A stretch of DNA of 38,067 nucleotides from DASUMP01 sp036277635 (GTDB taxonomy: Bacteria > Actinomycetota > Acidimicrobiia > IMCC26256 > PALSA-610), in contig DASUMP010000281.1 of assembly GCA_036277635.1 (NCBI GenBank), forward strand, positions 1 to 38,067, written 5' to 3'. Positions 7,617-16,301 of this stretch are shown in pieces. The translations under genes and the position numbers were made by a program. Numbering within the stretch: the stretch's first letter is position 1; every line of letters starts with the position of its first letter. The notes beneath the pieces were generated by a model, which was not told where the DNA came from, searched no databases, and saw only the letters and a list, made by a program, of their open reading frames with translations.

Positions 7617-10600
7617 CTACCCCCCGTCGGTCCCCAGCCGGCGCCGACGCCGGGTGCCACCCACGAGGGCGAGCCCACCGGCGAGCAGCAGCAGGCCGAG
7701 GCCGGCGAACGACGCACCGCCACCGGTGAACGGCAGCCGGCCACCCACCGTCGTCGAGGTGGTCGGCTCCGGCGGCGGCGTCGTCGTCGGCGGGACGGTC
7801 AGCACCGTCGGCTCCGGCAAGAGCTCGACGGAGTGGTCGTCGTCGTCGGTGATGTCGTTCGGGAACCCTTCGGGGTTGAAGTGGACCGTCACCGTGTTCG
7901 GCAACGGGTTCGGGTCGTCGGTCTCGACGACGCGCGCCGCCGTGATCGTGCACGACGCACCGACCTCGAGCGTGCCGTCGCAGTCACTCGACGTCACGTA
8001 CGGGTTCGCCGGGTCGAGCAGGTCGCCGAGCAGCGAGTCGACGATCGTGCCGTTGACGAGGCGCGGCGAGTCGTCCGACGAGGTGTTCGTCACCACGAAC
8101 TGGTACTCGACCTCGTCGCCGCGGCTCGCGACGTCGTCGCCGGTCTTGTCGACGGTCACCGACGGCTGGAACAGCTCCATCGTGTGCGTGTCCGTCGCCG
8201 TGATGTCGTTGTCGAAGCCGACCGGGTGGAAGTGCACCTCGACCGAGTTGACGAGCGGGTCGGGATCACCGGCCTGCACGACGTACTCGTACTCGATCGT
8301 GCACGACTCCCCAGGCTCGAGCTCGCCGTCGACGCAGTCGCTCGACGTCACGAACGTGTTGTCGGGATCGAGCAGATCACCCGTCAACGAGTCGACGACG
8401 GTGCCGTCGACCAGGTCGGGCGAGTCGTCCGACGACGTGTTGGTGATCGTGACCGTGTAGTGCGCGGGGTCGGTGACCTTGCCGAGCTCGTCGCCCGTCT
8501 TGTCGACCGTCACCGACGGTTGGAACAGGTTGACCGAGTGGTCATCGGTGTCGGTGATGTCGTTCGGGAAGCCCTCGGGGTTGTAGTGGACCGTCACCGT
8601 GTTCGGCAGCGGATCCGGGTCACCCGCCTGCACGACGCGCGTCGCGGTGATCGTGCACGACGCCCCCACCGCGAGGGTCGTGGTGCAGTCGCTGCTCGTC
8701 ACGTAGGGGTTCGCAGGATCGAGGAGGTCACCGAGCAACGAGTCGACGACCGTGCCGTCCACGAGGTCGGGCGAATCGTCCGACGACGTGTTCGTGATCA
8801 CGAACTGGTAGTCGACCGGGTCGCCCACCTTGCCCAGCGCGTCGCCGGTCTTGTCGACCGTCACCGACGGCTGGAACAGGTTCGTGTCGACCGACGCCGT
8901 GTCGGTGATGTCGTTCGGGAACCCGTCGGGGTTGTAGTGGACCGTCACCGTGTTCGGCAGCGGATCCGGGTCACCGGCCGCGACCGTGTACGTGTAGGTG
9001 ATCGTGCACGACGCCCCGACCGCGAGCGATGCGGTGCAGTCGCTGCTCGTCACGAGCACGTTCTGCGCGTCGAGCAGATCACCCGCCAACGAGTCGACGA
9101 TCGAGCCGTTCACCAGCACCGGCGAGTCCGCCGACGACGTGTTGGTGACGGTGACCGTGTAGTCGATCGGGTCGCCGATCTTCGACTGGCCACCGCTGAT
9201 CTTCACGACGTCGACCGACGGCTGGAACAGGTTCACCGAGTGGTCGTCGGAGTCGGTGATGTCGTTCGGGAAGCCGGTCGGGTTGTAGTGGACGGTGACC
9301 GTGTTCGGCATCGGATCGGCCGCGCCGACCGGCACCGAGAGCGTGTAGCTGATCGCGCACGACGCCCCCACCGCGAGCGTGGTGGAGCACGTGCTGCTCG
9401 TCACGAGCGCGTTCTGCGGGTCGAGCAGGTCCCCGGCCAGGGTGTCGTCGACCGTGCCGTTCACCAGCGCCGGCGAGTCCGCCGACGACGTGTTGGTGAT
9501 CGTCACTGTGTACGCCGCCGGGTCGCCGACCTTCGAGAGCTGGTCGCCCGACTTCACGACGTCGACCGACGGCTGGAACAGGTTCACCGTGTGGTCGTCG
9601 TCATCGGTGACGACGTTGTCGGATCCGACCGGGTTGTACGACACGACCACCGTGTTCGGCAGCGGATCGGGATCGCCCGCCTGCACGATGCGGGTCGCCG
9701 TGATCGCACACGCCGCGCCGACCTCGAGCGTCGACGTGCACGTCGACGCCGTCACGTACGGGTTGGCGGGGTCGAGCAGGTCGCCGAGCAACGAGTCGAC
9801 GATCGACGCGTTCACGAGCGCCGGCGAGTCGGCCGTCGACGTGTTCGTGATCACGAACTGGTAGTCGACCGGGTCAGTCACCTTGCCGAGCGTGTCACCC
9901 GTCTTCACGACCTCGACCGCGGGGCCGAACAGGTTGACGGAGTGGTCGTCGGTGTCGGTGATGTCGTTCGGGAACCCTTCGGGGTTGTAGTGGACCGTGA
10001 CCGTGTTCGGCAACGGATCCGGGTCGGTCACGAGCACCACACGCGTCGCGGTGATCGTGCACGAGTCGCCCACCGCGAGCGTCGCGGTGCAGTCGCCACC
10101 CGTCACGTACGGGTTCGCGGGGTCGAGCAGATCGCCCAACAGCGAGTCGACGATCGTGCCGTTCACCAGCGCCGGCGAGTCCGACGACGACTGGTTCGTG
10201 ACGACGAACTGGTAGTCGACCGGGTCGCCGACGCCCGCGAGCTCGTCGCCGGTCTTCACCACCTCGACCGCAGGCTGGAACAGGTTCGTGTTCCACGTCG
10301 CGGTCGCGGTGATGTCGTTCGGGAAGCCCTCGGGGTTGAAGTGCACCTCGACCGTGTTCACCAGCGGATCGGGAGATCCGGCGGCGACGATGAACGTGTA
10401 GCCGACCGTGCACGCCTCACCGGGCTCGAGGCTGCCGTCGCAGTCGGAGGCGGTCACGAGCGGGTTCTGCGCGTCGAGCAGGTCGCCGGCGATCGTGTCG
10501 TCGAGCGAACCGTTCGTGAGGTCGGGCGAGTCGTCGGACGAGGTGTTCGTCACTGTCACGGTGCACGACACCGGGTCGCCCACCTTGCTCAGCGAGTCGC

Positions 10601-12953
10601 ACACCTTGCTGAGCGCGACGCCGGGCTGGAACAGGTTCACGTCGTGCTGCGCGGAACCGGTGATGATGTTCGGGAACCCGAACGGGTTGTACGTCGCAGT
10701 AACCGTGTTCGGGAGCGGGTCAGGGTCACCGGCTTGCACCGTGCGGACCGCGATGATCGTGCACGTCGCGCCGACCTCGAGGATCGCGGTGCAGTCGTTG
10801 CTCGTGACGTAGGGGTTCGCGGGATCCAGCAGGTCGCCGAGCAGCGAATCGACGACGGTGCCGTTCACGAGCGGCGGCGAGTCGGCCGACGACGTGTTGG
10901 TCACCGTGATCGTGTACGTCACCGGGTCGGTGACCTTCCCGAGCGCGTCGCCGGTCTTGGTGACCTGCACCGACGGCTGGAACAGGTTCACCGAGTGGTC
11001 ATCGGAGTCGGTGATGTCGTTCGGGAAGCCCTGCGGGTTGAAGTGGACCTCGACCGTGTTCGGCATCGGGTCCGACGCGCCCACCGGGACCGTCAGCGTG
11101 TAGGTGATCGTGCACGACGCACCGGTCGCGAGCGTGGTGCCGCAGGTGCTCGACGTGACGTACGGGTTGTCGGGGTCGAGCAGATCGCCCGCGAGCGAGT
11201 CGACGACGGTGCCGTTCACGAGCAACGGCGTGTCCGACGAGGACGTGTTCGAGATCATCACCGTGTAGCTGACCGGGTCGCCGACCTTCGAGAGGCCGTC
11301 GCCCGTCTTGGTGACAACGATCTGCGGCTGGAACAGCTCGACGGAGTGGTCGTCAGTGTCGGTGATGTCGTTCGGGAAGCCCTGCGGGTTGTAGTGGACG
11401 GTCACCGTGTTCGGCAGCGGATCCGGATCGCCCGCGAGCACGGTGCGCGACGCGGTGATCGTGCACGACGCACCCACCGCCAACGTCGCGGTGCAGTCGC
11501 CACCCGTCACGTACGGGTTCGCCGGGTCGAGCAGGTCGCCGAGCAGCGAGTCGACGATCGTGCCGTTCACGAGCGGCGGCGAGTCGGCCGACGACGTGTT
11601 CGTCACCGTGAACGTGTAGGCGACCGGGTCGCCGACCTTGCTCGCGAGGTCGCCGGTCTTGTCGACCACGACCGACGGCTGGAACAGCTCGAGGGTGTGC
11701 GAGTCGCTCGCGCTCACCTCGTCGCCGGCCAGGCCGGCACTCGTGTCGTAGATCGCCTCGACCGTGTTGATCAGCGGGTCGGGGTCGTCGGGCTGCACGG
11801 TGTACGAGAGGTTGATCGTGCAGGTGGCGCCGGGAGCCAGCGACGCGCCACAGGTCGTGCCCGTGATCGACGCGTTCGTCCCGTCGGTGAGGTCGCCGAT
11901 GACGTCGTCGACGATGCTCTGCTTGTAGAGGGTCACGAGGCCGTCGTTGCTGACCGTGATCGTGTACGACGCGGGGTCGCCGATCTTCGACTTCGTGTCG
12001 CCGGTCTTCGTGACCGACAGGCCGCACGTCTCGAAGCTGCCGAGCGCGAGGTCCTTCAGGTCGGCGCCGATCTCTTGCGACGAGCGGGTCTCGGCGATGA
12101 ACGTGTTGAAGCAGCCGAGGTCGTCGAAGAACGCGCTGAGGTTGACGCCACCTTCGAAGAAGGCGCCGGCGGGGAACGTGCCCGCGTCGCCGAACTTGGG
12201 CACGTACTGCGTGGCGCCGGGCACCGGGAAGTCGGTCGCCCAGGGCGCGGGTGCGTCGGCGTCGTTGACCGTCGCGCACGCGTCGTCGTTCGTGCCGAGC
12301 GGGATGTCGGAACAGTCGACCGTGCCCGAGCCGACGAGCACGGGCGCGGTGCCGTTCCACGCGAACACCGAGATCGTCGAGACGTCGCCGCCGTTGGTGA
12401 AGTCGGAGAGCACGAGGACGTCGCCGACCTCGTGGTTGCCGGTGAATTCGAACGCCTGGTTCGGGCAGTCGCCGCGCGTGTTCGCCTTGGTGACGTCGCC
12501 CTTCAAGAGCCAGAACCCGATCTGTGCGTCGCCGTTGGTCGCGAAACGGTCGGCGCCGAGGTAGAGGTAGGTCTCGCCGCCGGCGAAGCGCAGGTCGGCG
12601 TACGCGTTGGTGATGCCGTCCTTGTCGGGCTCGTTGCCCAGCTTCCAGCACCAGGCGCTGACGTCTTGGATGTCCTTCGAGCCCTCGGTGAAGATGTCGT
12701 CGCTGTTCGGCCCGGTGAACTCGTCGGGGACGAACACCGCCTGCACCCCGTCGTAGCCGACGGTGTCCCAGTCGGTGGGCCCGCCCGCGGGGTCGTCGAT
12801 CGCGTTCCCCTCGAGCTCGAAGAGGTTCGGGGGGTTCCCGTGGGTGCCGCTCGCGGTGCCCGCGAGCGTGAACACCATGGACCCGATCAACGTCACCAGC
12901 GTGAGCAGTGACGCGACGCGCCGAACGCGCCGCCGCCGTGCGTACCGCGACAT
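7617..12953 (-). CDS. Giant LPFTG-anchored, repeat-containing surface protein
   Basis: A 1778-residue exported protein. The start is ATG 12953, fixed by GGAGGA four bases upstream and by the signal peptide (MSRYARRRRVRRV, then a hydrophobic core and an Ala-rich cleavage region). An upstream in-frame codon at 13010 would put 19 odd residues before it. Residues ~40-310 form a unique N-terminal domain. It is followed by one divergent and eleven regular beta-rich repeats of the DUF11 kind (LFQPSVxVxKTGD, NTSSxDSPxLVNG, GDLLDPxNPYVT, PNTVTVHYNPxGFPNDIT). The C-terminus has a Pro/Thr spacer, the sortase signal LPFTG, a hydrophobic segment and RRRRR. It should be covalently attached to the cell wall as a long stalk or adhesin; ligand unknown. 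No sortase gene lies in the window. Confidence 0.92.
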   Translation of the reverse strand: MSRYARRRRVRRVASLLTLVTLIGSMVFTLAGTASGTHGNPPNLFELEGNAIDDPAGGPTDWDTVGYDGVQAVFVPDEFTGPNSDDIFTEGSKDIQDVSAWCWKLGNEPDKDGITNAYADLRFAGGETYLYLGADRFATNGDAQIGFWLLKGDVTKANTRGDCPNQAFEFTGNHEVGDVLVLSDFTNGGDVSTISVFAWNGTAPVLVGSGTVDCSDIPLGTNDDACATVNDADAPAPWATDFPVPGATQYVPKFGDAGTFPAGAFFEGGVNLSAFFDDLGCFNTFIAETRSSQEIGADLKDLALGSFETCGLSVTKTGDTKSKIGDPASYTITVSNDGLVTLYKQSIVDDVIGDLTDGTNASITGTTCGASLAPGATCTINLSYTVQPDDPDPLINTVEAIYDTSAGLAGDEVSASDSHTLELFQPSVVVDKTGDLASKVGDPVAYTFTVTNTSSADSPPLVNGTIVDSLLGDLLDPANPYVTGGDCTATLAVGASCTITASRTVLAGDPDPLPNTVTVHYNPQGFPNDITDTDDHSVELFQPQIVVTKTGDGLSKVGDPVSYTVMISNTSSSDTPLLVNGTVVDSLAGDLLDPDNPYVTSSTCGTTLATGASCTITYTLTVPVGASDPMPNTVEVHFNPQGFPNDITDSDDHSVNLFQPSVQVTKTGDALGKVTDPVTYTITVTNTSSADSPPLVNGTVVDSLLGDLLDPANPYVTSNDCTAILEVGATCTIIAVRTVQAGDPDPLPNTVTATYNPFGFPNIITGSAQHDVNLFQPGVALSKVCDSLSKVGDPVSCTVTVTNTSSDDSPDLTNGSLDDTIAGDLLDAQNPLVTASDCDGSLEPGEACTVGYTFIVAAGSPDPLVNTVEVHFNPEGFPNDITATATWNTNLFQPAVEVVKTGDELAGVGDPVDYQFVVTNQSSSDSPALVNGTIVDSLLGDLLDPANPYVTGGDCTATLAVGDSCTITATRVVLVTDPDPLPNTVTVHYNPEGFPNDITDTDDHSVNLFGPAVEVVKTGDTLGKVTDPVDYQFVITNTSTADSPALVNASIVDSLLGDLLDPANPYVTASTCTSTLEVGAACAITATRIVQAGDPDPLPNTVVVSYNPVGSDNVVTDDDDHTVNLFQPSVDVVKSGDQLSKVGDPAAYTVTITNTSSADSPALVNGTVDDTLAGDLLDPQNALVTSSTCSTTLAVGASCAISYTLSVPVGAADPMPNTVTVHYNPTGFPNDITDSDDHSVNLFQPSVDVVKISGGQSKIGDPIDYTVTVTNTSSADSPVLVNGSIVDSLAGDLLDAQNVLVTSSDCTASLAVGASCTITYTYTVAAGDPDPLPNTVTVHYNPDGFPNDITDTASVDTNLFQPSVTVDKTGDALGKVGDPVDYQFVITNTSSDDSPDLVDGTVVDSLLGDLLDPANPYVTSSDCTTTLAVGASCTITATRVVQAGDPDPLPNTVTVHYNPEGFPNDITDTDDHSVNLFQPSVTVDKTGDELGKVTDPAHYTVTITNTSSDDSPDLVDGTVVDSLTGDLLDPDNTFVTSSDCVDGELEPGESCTIEYEYVVQAGDPDPLVNSVEVHFHPVGFDNDITATDTHTMELFQPSVTVDKTGDDVASRGDEVEYQFVVTNTSSDDSPRLVNGTIVDSLLGDLLDPANPYVTSSDCDGTLEVGASCTITAARVVETDDPNPLPNTVTVHFNPEGFPNDITDDDDHSVELLPEPTVLTVPPTTTPPPEPTTSTTVGGRLPFTGGGASFAGLGLLLLAGGLALVGGTRRRRRLGTDGG
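7824..11687 (-). repeat. Tandem 351-bp repeat array, 11 units, coding
   Basis: Eleven head-to-tail units of 351 bp (117 residues) encode the regular repeats of the surface protein. Each starts at an LFQP or LFGP codon block, for example at 11687, 11336 and 8174. The penultimate unit in protein order has one extra codon (118 residues), so the spacing from 11687 to 8174 is exactly 10 x 351 + 3. Units are highly similar at nucleotide level, as expected from recent duplication and gene conversion. A shorter divergent unit (113 residues, 11688-12026) precedes them in the protein. Confidence 0.9.
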
Positions 12954-13229
12954 GTGTTCCTCCGCCCCCTGCGGTCCCGGCGCCCCCGCCGCGAACCGTC
13001 CTCCCAGCAACTACCACTCTGCGTGGCAGTCCCGTCACGGTACCTCACCACGGAGCGCGGCGGAAGATGGTTCTTTCGGTCCCAAATCGCCCACATTCTC
13101 CGCGCGGGCCGTGGCGAACGCTCGGTTGGGACCACCGCCCGGCCCAACCGTGCCGATCGGCCCGCTGCTCGGATACCCCAGGGGGTGTTGGATCAGGTGA
13201 CACGCGCACCGCGGCGAAGGCGGGAACTC

Positions 13230-14471
13230 ATGACGCGCATCGTGATCCTCGGCGGCGGCACCGGCGGCACCCTCACCGCCAACCGGCTCCGCAAGACACT
13301 CGACCCCGCGACCTCGATCACCGTGGTCGACCAGGACGGGCGCCACGTGTACCAGCCCGGCTTGCTCTTCGTGCCGTTCGGGCTCGCCGATCCCGATGAC
13401 CTGGTGAAGCCACGCGAGCGTCAGCTGCGCGACGGGATCGACTACGTCCAGCAACCGATCGAGCGGGTGGAGCTCGACGCCGACGAGGTGCACCTCGCCG
13501 ACGGGACCGTGCTCGGCTACGACGTCCTCGTCGTCGCGACCGGCGCGTCGCTGGCGCTCGACGAGACCCCTGGGCTGACCGGACCCGGCTGGATGGAAGA
13601 CGTCTTCACCTTCTACTCCCTCGACGGCGCGACCGCGCTCGCCGAGCGGCTCGCCCGCTTCGAGGGCGGACGGCTCGTCATCAACATCGTCGACCTCCCG
13701 ATCAAGTGCCCCGTCGCTCCGCTTGAGTTCGCGTTCCTCGCGGATTGGTACTTCCACGAGCGCGGCATCCGCGACCGGGTCGACATCACCTACGTGACCC
13801 CGCTCGACGGCGCGTTCACGAAGCCGGTGGCGTCGCGCGCGCTCGCGACGCTGCTCGAGGAGAAGGGCGTCGAGCTCGTCACCGAGTTCAACACGGGGGA
13901 GGTCGACGGCGAGGGGCACCGCCTCGTGTCCTACGACGAGCGCGAGGTGCCGTTCGACCTCGCCGTCGTCGTCCCGCTGCACGGGGGTGCCGAGTACGTC
14001 GGTCGCTCCCCCGGTCTCGGCGACGACCTGAACTTCGTCCCGGCCGACGAGCACACGCTGCAATCCCACGCGAAGGCGAACGTGTTCGTCATCGGCGACG
14101 CGTCGAACCTCCCGGCGTCGAAGGCAGGCTCCGTAACGCACTTCGAGGGCGAAGCGCTCGTCGAGAACGTCCGCCGCTTCCTCGCGGGCGAAGCGCTCGA
14201 CGGTTCGTACGACGGGCACGCCAACTGCTTCATCGAGACCGGCTTCGGCAAGGCGCTCCTCATCGACTTCAACTACGAGACGGAGCCGCTGCCCGGGCAC
14301 TTCCCGACGACCGTGGGGTTGCCGTTGCTCAAGGAGTCGCGGCTCAACCACCTCGGCAAGCTCATGTTCCAGTGGTTCTACTGGCACAGCCTGTTGCCCG
14401 GACGCGAGATCCCCGGCATCGGGTCCGACATGCCGACACGCGGCAAGCGCGGTGTCGCGCAGGCATCGTGA
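13230..14471 (+). CDS. sqr: Sulfide:quinone oxidoreductase-like flavoprotein
   Basis: A 413-residue FAD enzyme with N-terminal dinucleotide fold (MTRIVILGGGTGGTLTANRL), a second nucleotide motif (YDVLVVATGA) and a C-terminal FAD contact (ANVFVIGDASNLPASKAG). The C-terminal amphipathic region (LMFQWFYWHSLLPG) fits peripheral membrane/quinone docking. Only two cysteines are present, C160 in LPIKCPVAP and C333 in ANCFIETGF. These fit the conserved redox pair of SQR, which oxidises sulfide to polysulfide and passes electrons to quinone; the third Cys of some SQRs is absent. ATG 13230 has GGGAA a few bases upstream, and the FAD motif begins at residue 4. It leads a three-gene sulfur operon, which strengthens the call. 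Confidence 0.85.
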   Translation: MTRIVILGGGTGGTLTANRLRKTLDPATSITVVDQDGRHVYQPGLLFVPFGLADPDDLVKPRERQLRDGIDYVQQPIERVELDADEVHLADGTVLGYDVLVVATGASLALDETPGLTGPGWMEDVFTFYSLDGATALAERLARFEGGRLVINIVDLPIKCPVAPLEFAFLADWYFHERGIRDRVDITYVTPLDGAFTKPVASRALATLLEEKGVELVTEFNTGEVDGEGHRLVSYDEREVPFDLAVVVPLHGGAEYVGRSPGLGDDLNFVPADEHTLQSHAKANVFVIGDASNLPASKAGSVTHFEGEALVENVRRFLAGEALDGSYDGHANCFIETGFGKALLIDFNYETEPLPGHFPTTVGLPLLKESRLNHLGKLMFQWFYWHSLLPGREIPGIGSDMPTRGKRGVAQAS

Positions 14472-14496
14472 CGACACACCATCAGGAGGCGCGACG

Positions 14497-14814
14497 ATGA
14501 CGACGAAGACGCTCGCCGGCGTCGAGGTCGAGCTCACCGACGACGGGTTCTTCACCGACCCCGAACGGTGGACCGAGGACATGGCCTCGGAGCTCGCCCG
14601 CGACGAAGGCATCGACGCGCTGACCGAGCCGCACTGGCAGGTCATCCGCTTCGTGCGCAAGGAGTACTTCGACAAGGGCACCGGCCCGACGGTGCGCGTG
14701 CTCGGCAAGACGTCGGGCGTGCCGGTGAAGGAGCTGTACCAGCTCTTCCCGAAGGGCCCCGCGAAGGTCGCCGCGAAGGTCGCGGGCATCCCCAAGCCCC
14801 GCGGCTGCATCTAG
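14497..14814 (+). CDS. TusE/DsrC/DsvC-family sulfur carrier
   Basis: A 105-residue protein with AGGAGG at 14484-14489 before ATG 14497. The central block WTEDMASELARDEGIDAL..HW and the C-terminal arm LYQLFPKGPAK..AGIPKPRGCI are diagnostic of the DsrC/TusE family. The penultimate Cys (C104), the sulfane-sulfur-carrying residue, is present. The second Cys of true DsrC, 11 residues earlier, is replaced by Ala (A93). It therefore looks like a TusE-type persulfide relay rather than a DsrC that forms the internal disulfide/trisulfide of dissimilatory sulfur metabolism. It lies 25 bp after the SQR-like gene and 9 bp before the DsrE-like gene. Confidence 0.9.
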   Translation: MTTKTLAGVEVELTDDGFFTDPERWTEDMASELARDEGIDALTEPHWQVIRFVRKEYFDKGTGPTVRVLGKTSGVPVKELYQLFPKGPAKVAAKVAGIPKPRGCI

Positions 14815-14823
14815 GAGGACACG

Positions 14824-15291
14824 ATGACCGAACCGATCGAGAAAGTGTCGATCATCATCTCCAAGGGCTCCCTCGACGGGGTGTACCCGGGACTGATCAT
14901 GGCGAACGGCGCGCGCGCCGAAGGGATCGAGGCGAACCTGTTCTTCACGTTCTTCGGCCTCGACGCCATCCACGCGAAGCGGCACGAGCACATCAAGATC
15001 GCGACGGTGGGCAACCCCGGCCTGCACCTCGCCACGTGGCTCGGCGGCGTCCCCGGCATGTCGAGCGTGATGACCCACTACATGGGCAAGCAGATGGACA
15101 AGCTCGACATCCCGTCGATCCCCGAGTTCGTCGAGATGATCGCCGACACCGGCGCGGGTCTGTACGCCTGCAAGGCGTCGGTCGACCTGTTCGGCTTGGA
15201 GAAGAACGACTTCATCCCGCAGGTCAACGACATCATCACCGTCGGCGAGTTCTACGAGATCGCCGCCGGAGGCCAGATCATCTTCACGTAG
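14824..15291 (+). CDS. DsrE/DsrF/DrsH-like family sulfur carrier
   Basis: A 155-residue protein. The Shine-Dalgarno AGGAGG (14813-14818) overlaps the stop of the TusE-like gene, so the two are tightly coupled. The sequence is of the DrsE_2 type: VSIIISKGSLDGVYPG, LFFTFFGLDAIHAKR, MIADTGAGLYACKAS. Its only cysteine, C116 in LYACKAS, matches the persulfide-carrying Cys of the family. It probably receives sulfane sulfur produced by the SQR-like enzyme and exchanges it with the TusE-like protein. The direction of transfer and the final acceptor are not determined by sequence. Confidence 0.88.
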   Translation: MTEPIEKVSIIISKGSLDGVYPGLIMANGARAEGIEANLFFTFFGLDAIHAKRHEHIKIATVGNPGLHLATWLGGVPGMSSVMTHYMGKQMDKLDIPSIPEFVEMIADTGAGLYACKASVDLFGLEKNDFIPQVNDIITVGEFYEIAAGGQIIFT

Positions 15292-15320
15292 TGCCGGTCG
15301 ACCCCGCCCACGCGCAGCAC

Positions 15321-15326
15321 TAGCCT
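15321..15326 (+). promoter_or_regulatory. Probable -10 box of the LPRTG protein gene
   Basis: TAGCCT fits the actinobacterial TANNNT -10 pattern. It would start transcription around 15333, about 36 bases before GTG 15369, leaving room for the AGGAGG at 15351-15356. I see no convincing -35. Confidence 0.4.
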
Positions 15327-15368
15327 TTCCGTGGGCTCGCGCACGGCGCGAGGAGGCGGGGAACGATC

Positions 15369-16256
15369 GTGCAGCGAGTGGGGACGGCCATCGTCGTCAT
15401 CGGCATCGTGCTGGTGTCCGCGGCGCCCGCGCTGGCTCAGACGCAGTTCACGACGACCACGACCCGGCCGAACCCGACGATTCCCCCCGGGTGCGTGTCG
15501 ACCTTCATCGATCCGGCGGGCGTGCTGCGCCCCGCGACGACCTACTACTGCCCCTCGTCGACCACCACGACGAGCGCGCCGACGGGTCCGACCACCGGGC
15601 TCACCTCGGGTTCGACCACCTCGCCGACGACCACGGTCACGACGGTCCACCACGACACCACGACGACCGATCCGTGCGCGCCCGTCGCCGTCGAGGTGTC
15701 GCTCGACGTCTCGACGGTGCTGAACCCGTACCAGCCGCCGCGCTACGAAGGTTCCGGTCGTGCGGTCGTCGACCCGCTCGGCGCCGGCGTCGCGACCATC
15801 ACCGTGTTCTCCGTCGACGACGACGACCTGGTGGGGCACCTCGCGCTCTCGCTCGCCGACGGTTCCGCGCTCGAGTCGTCGAACCTGTCGGCGCACCTCG
15901 ACGGCGCGTCGGTCGCGATCGACGCGCCGCTCGACGCGGGGTCCGGCGCGTTCGCGTCCACGCAAGCGACAGGCGCCCGCCTCGAGCTCCACGGGACGTG
16001 GGACGAACCCGACGGCGGCACCCTCGCGCTGTCGGGCACCGGCACGGCGACGGCGCTCGGCTGCGACACCGGCGTCGACGTCGGCCCTGCCGCCACCGGC
16101 ACCGTCGCCCCGCCGGTCGATGGCGCCGCCGACGATCCCGACACGCTGCCGCGCACCGGCACCGACCCGTGGCCGCTCGTCCTGATCGGCGTCACGCTCG
16201 TGGCGACCGGCCTGGGCTTCGTCGCCCGCGACCGGCGCCATCACCACGTCCGCTGA
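15369..16256 (+). CDS. LPRTG cell-wall-anchored, Thr-rich secreted protein
   Basis: A 295-residue exported protein; GTG start 15369 with AGGAGG 12 bases upstream. Signal peptide at residues 1-23 (cleavage after APALA). A Thr-rich, probably glycosylated linker occupies about 26-100, followed by a beta-rich domain of about 130 residues with no family I recognise. The C-terminus is a complete sorting signal: LPRTG, a hydrophobic stretch and RDRRHHHVR. Sortase attachment to the wall is expected. It follows the sulfur operon but has its own likely promoter, so a functional link is not implied. Confidence 0.82.
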   Translation: MQRVGTAIVVIGIVLVSAAPALAQTQFTTTTTRPNPTIPPGCVSTFIDPAGVLRPATTYYCPSSTTTTSAPTGPTTGLTSGSTTSPTTTVTTVHHDTTTTDPCAPVAVEVSLDVSTVLNPYQPPRYEGSGRAVVDPLGAGVATITVFSVDDDDLVGHLALSLADGSALESSNLSAHLDGASVAIDAPLDAGSGAFASTQATGARLELHGTWDEPDGGTLALSGTGTATALGCDTGVDVGPAATGTVAPPVDGAADDPDTLPRTGTDPWPLVLIGVTLVATGLGFVARDRRHHHVR

Positions 16257-16290
16257 AGATCCTCCCTCGCAGACGAGGGCAGGATCTTCA
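16254..16290. terminator. Hairpin between convergent genes (bidirectional terminator)
   Basis: Arms GAAGATCCTCCCTCG and CGAGGGCAGGATCTTC pair over 15 bp with a single bulged C and a CAGA loop; the flanking T/A pair extends the stem. It overlaps the stop codon of the LPRTG gene and faces the end of the cupredoxin gene at 16302. Confidence 0.78.
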
Positions 16291-16301
16291 GTGAACGAGC
16301 G

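Noticed and set aside
7824..11687. CRISPR-like array suggested by regular DNA repetition
   Set aside because: The repeat unit is 351 bp, continuous, and codes for protein domains in one open frame; there are no spacers.
7368..12911. An 1847-codon open frame on the (+) strand, opposite the repeat protein
   Set aside because: It is antisense to a gene with signal peptide, repeats and sorting signal. Its Arg/Val-rich repetitive translation is the mirror of high-GC codon bias, and the periodicity comes from the real repeats.
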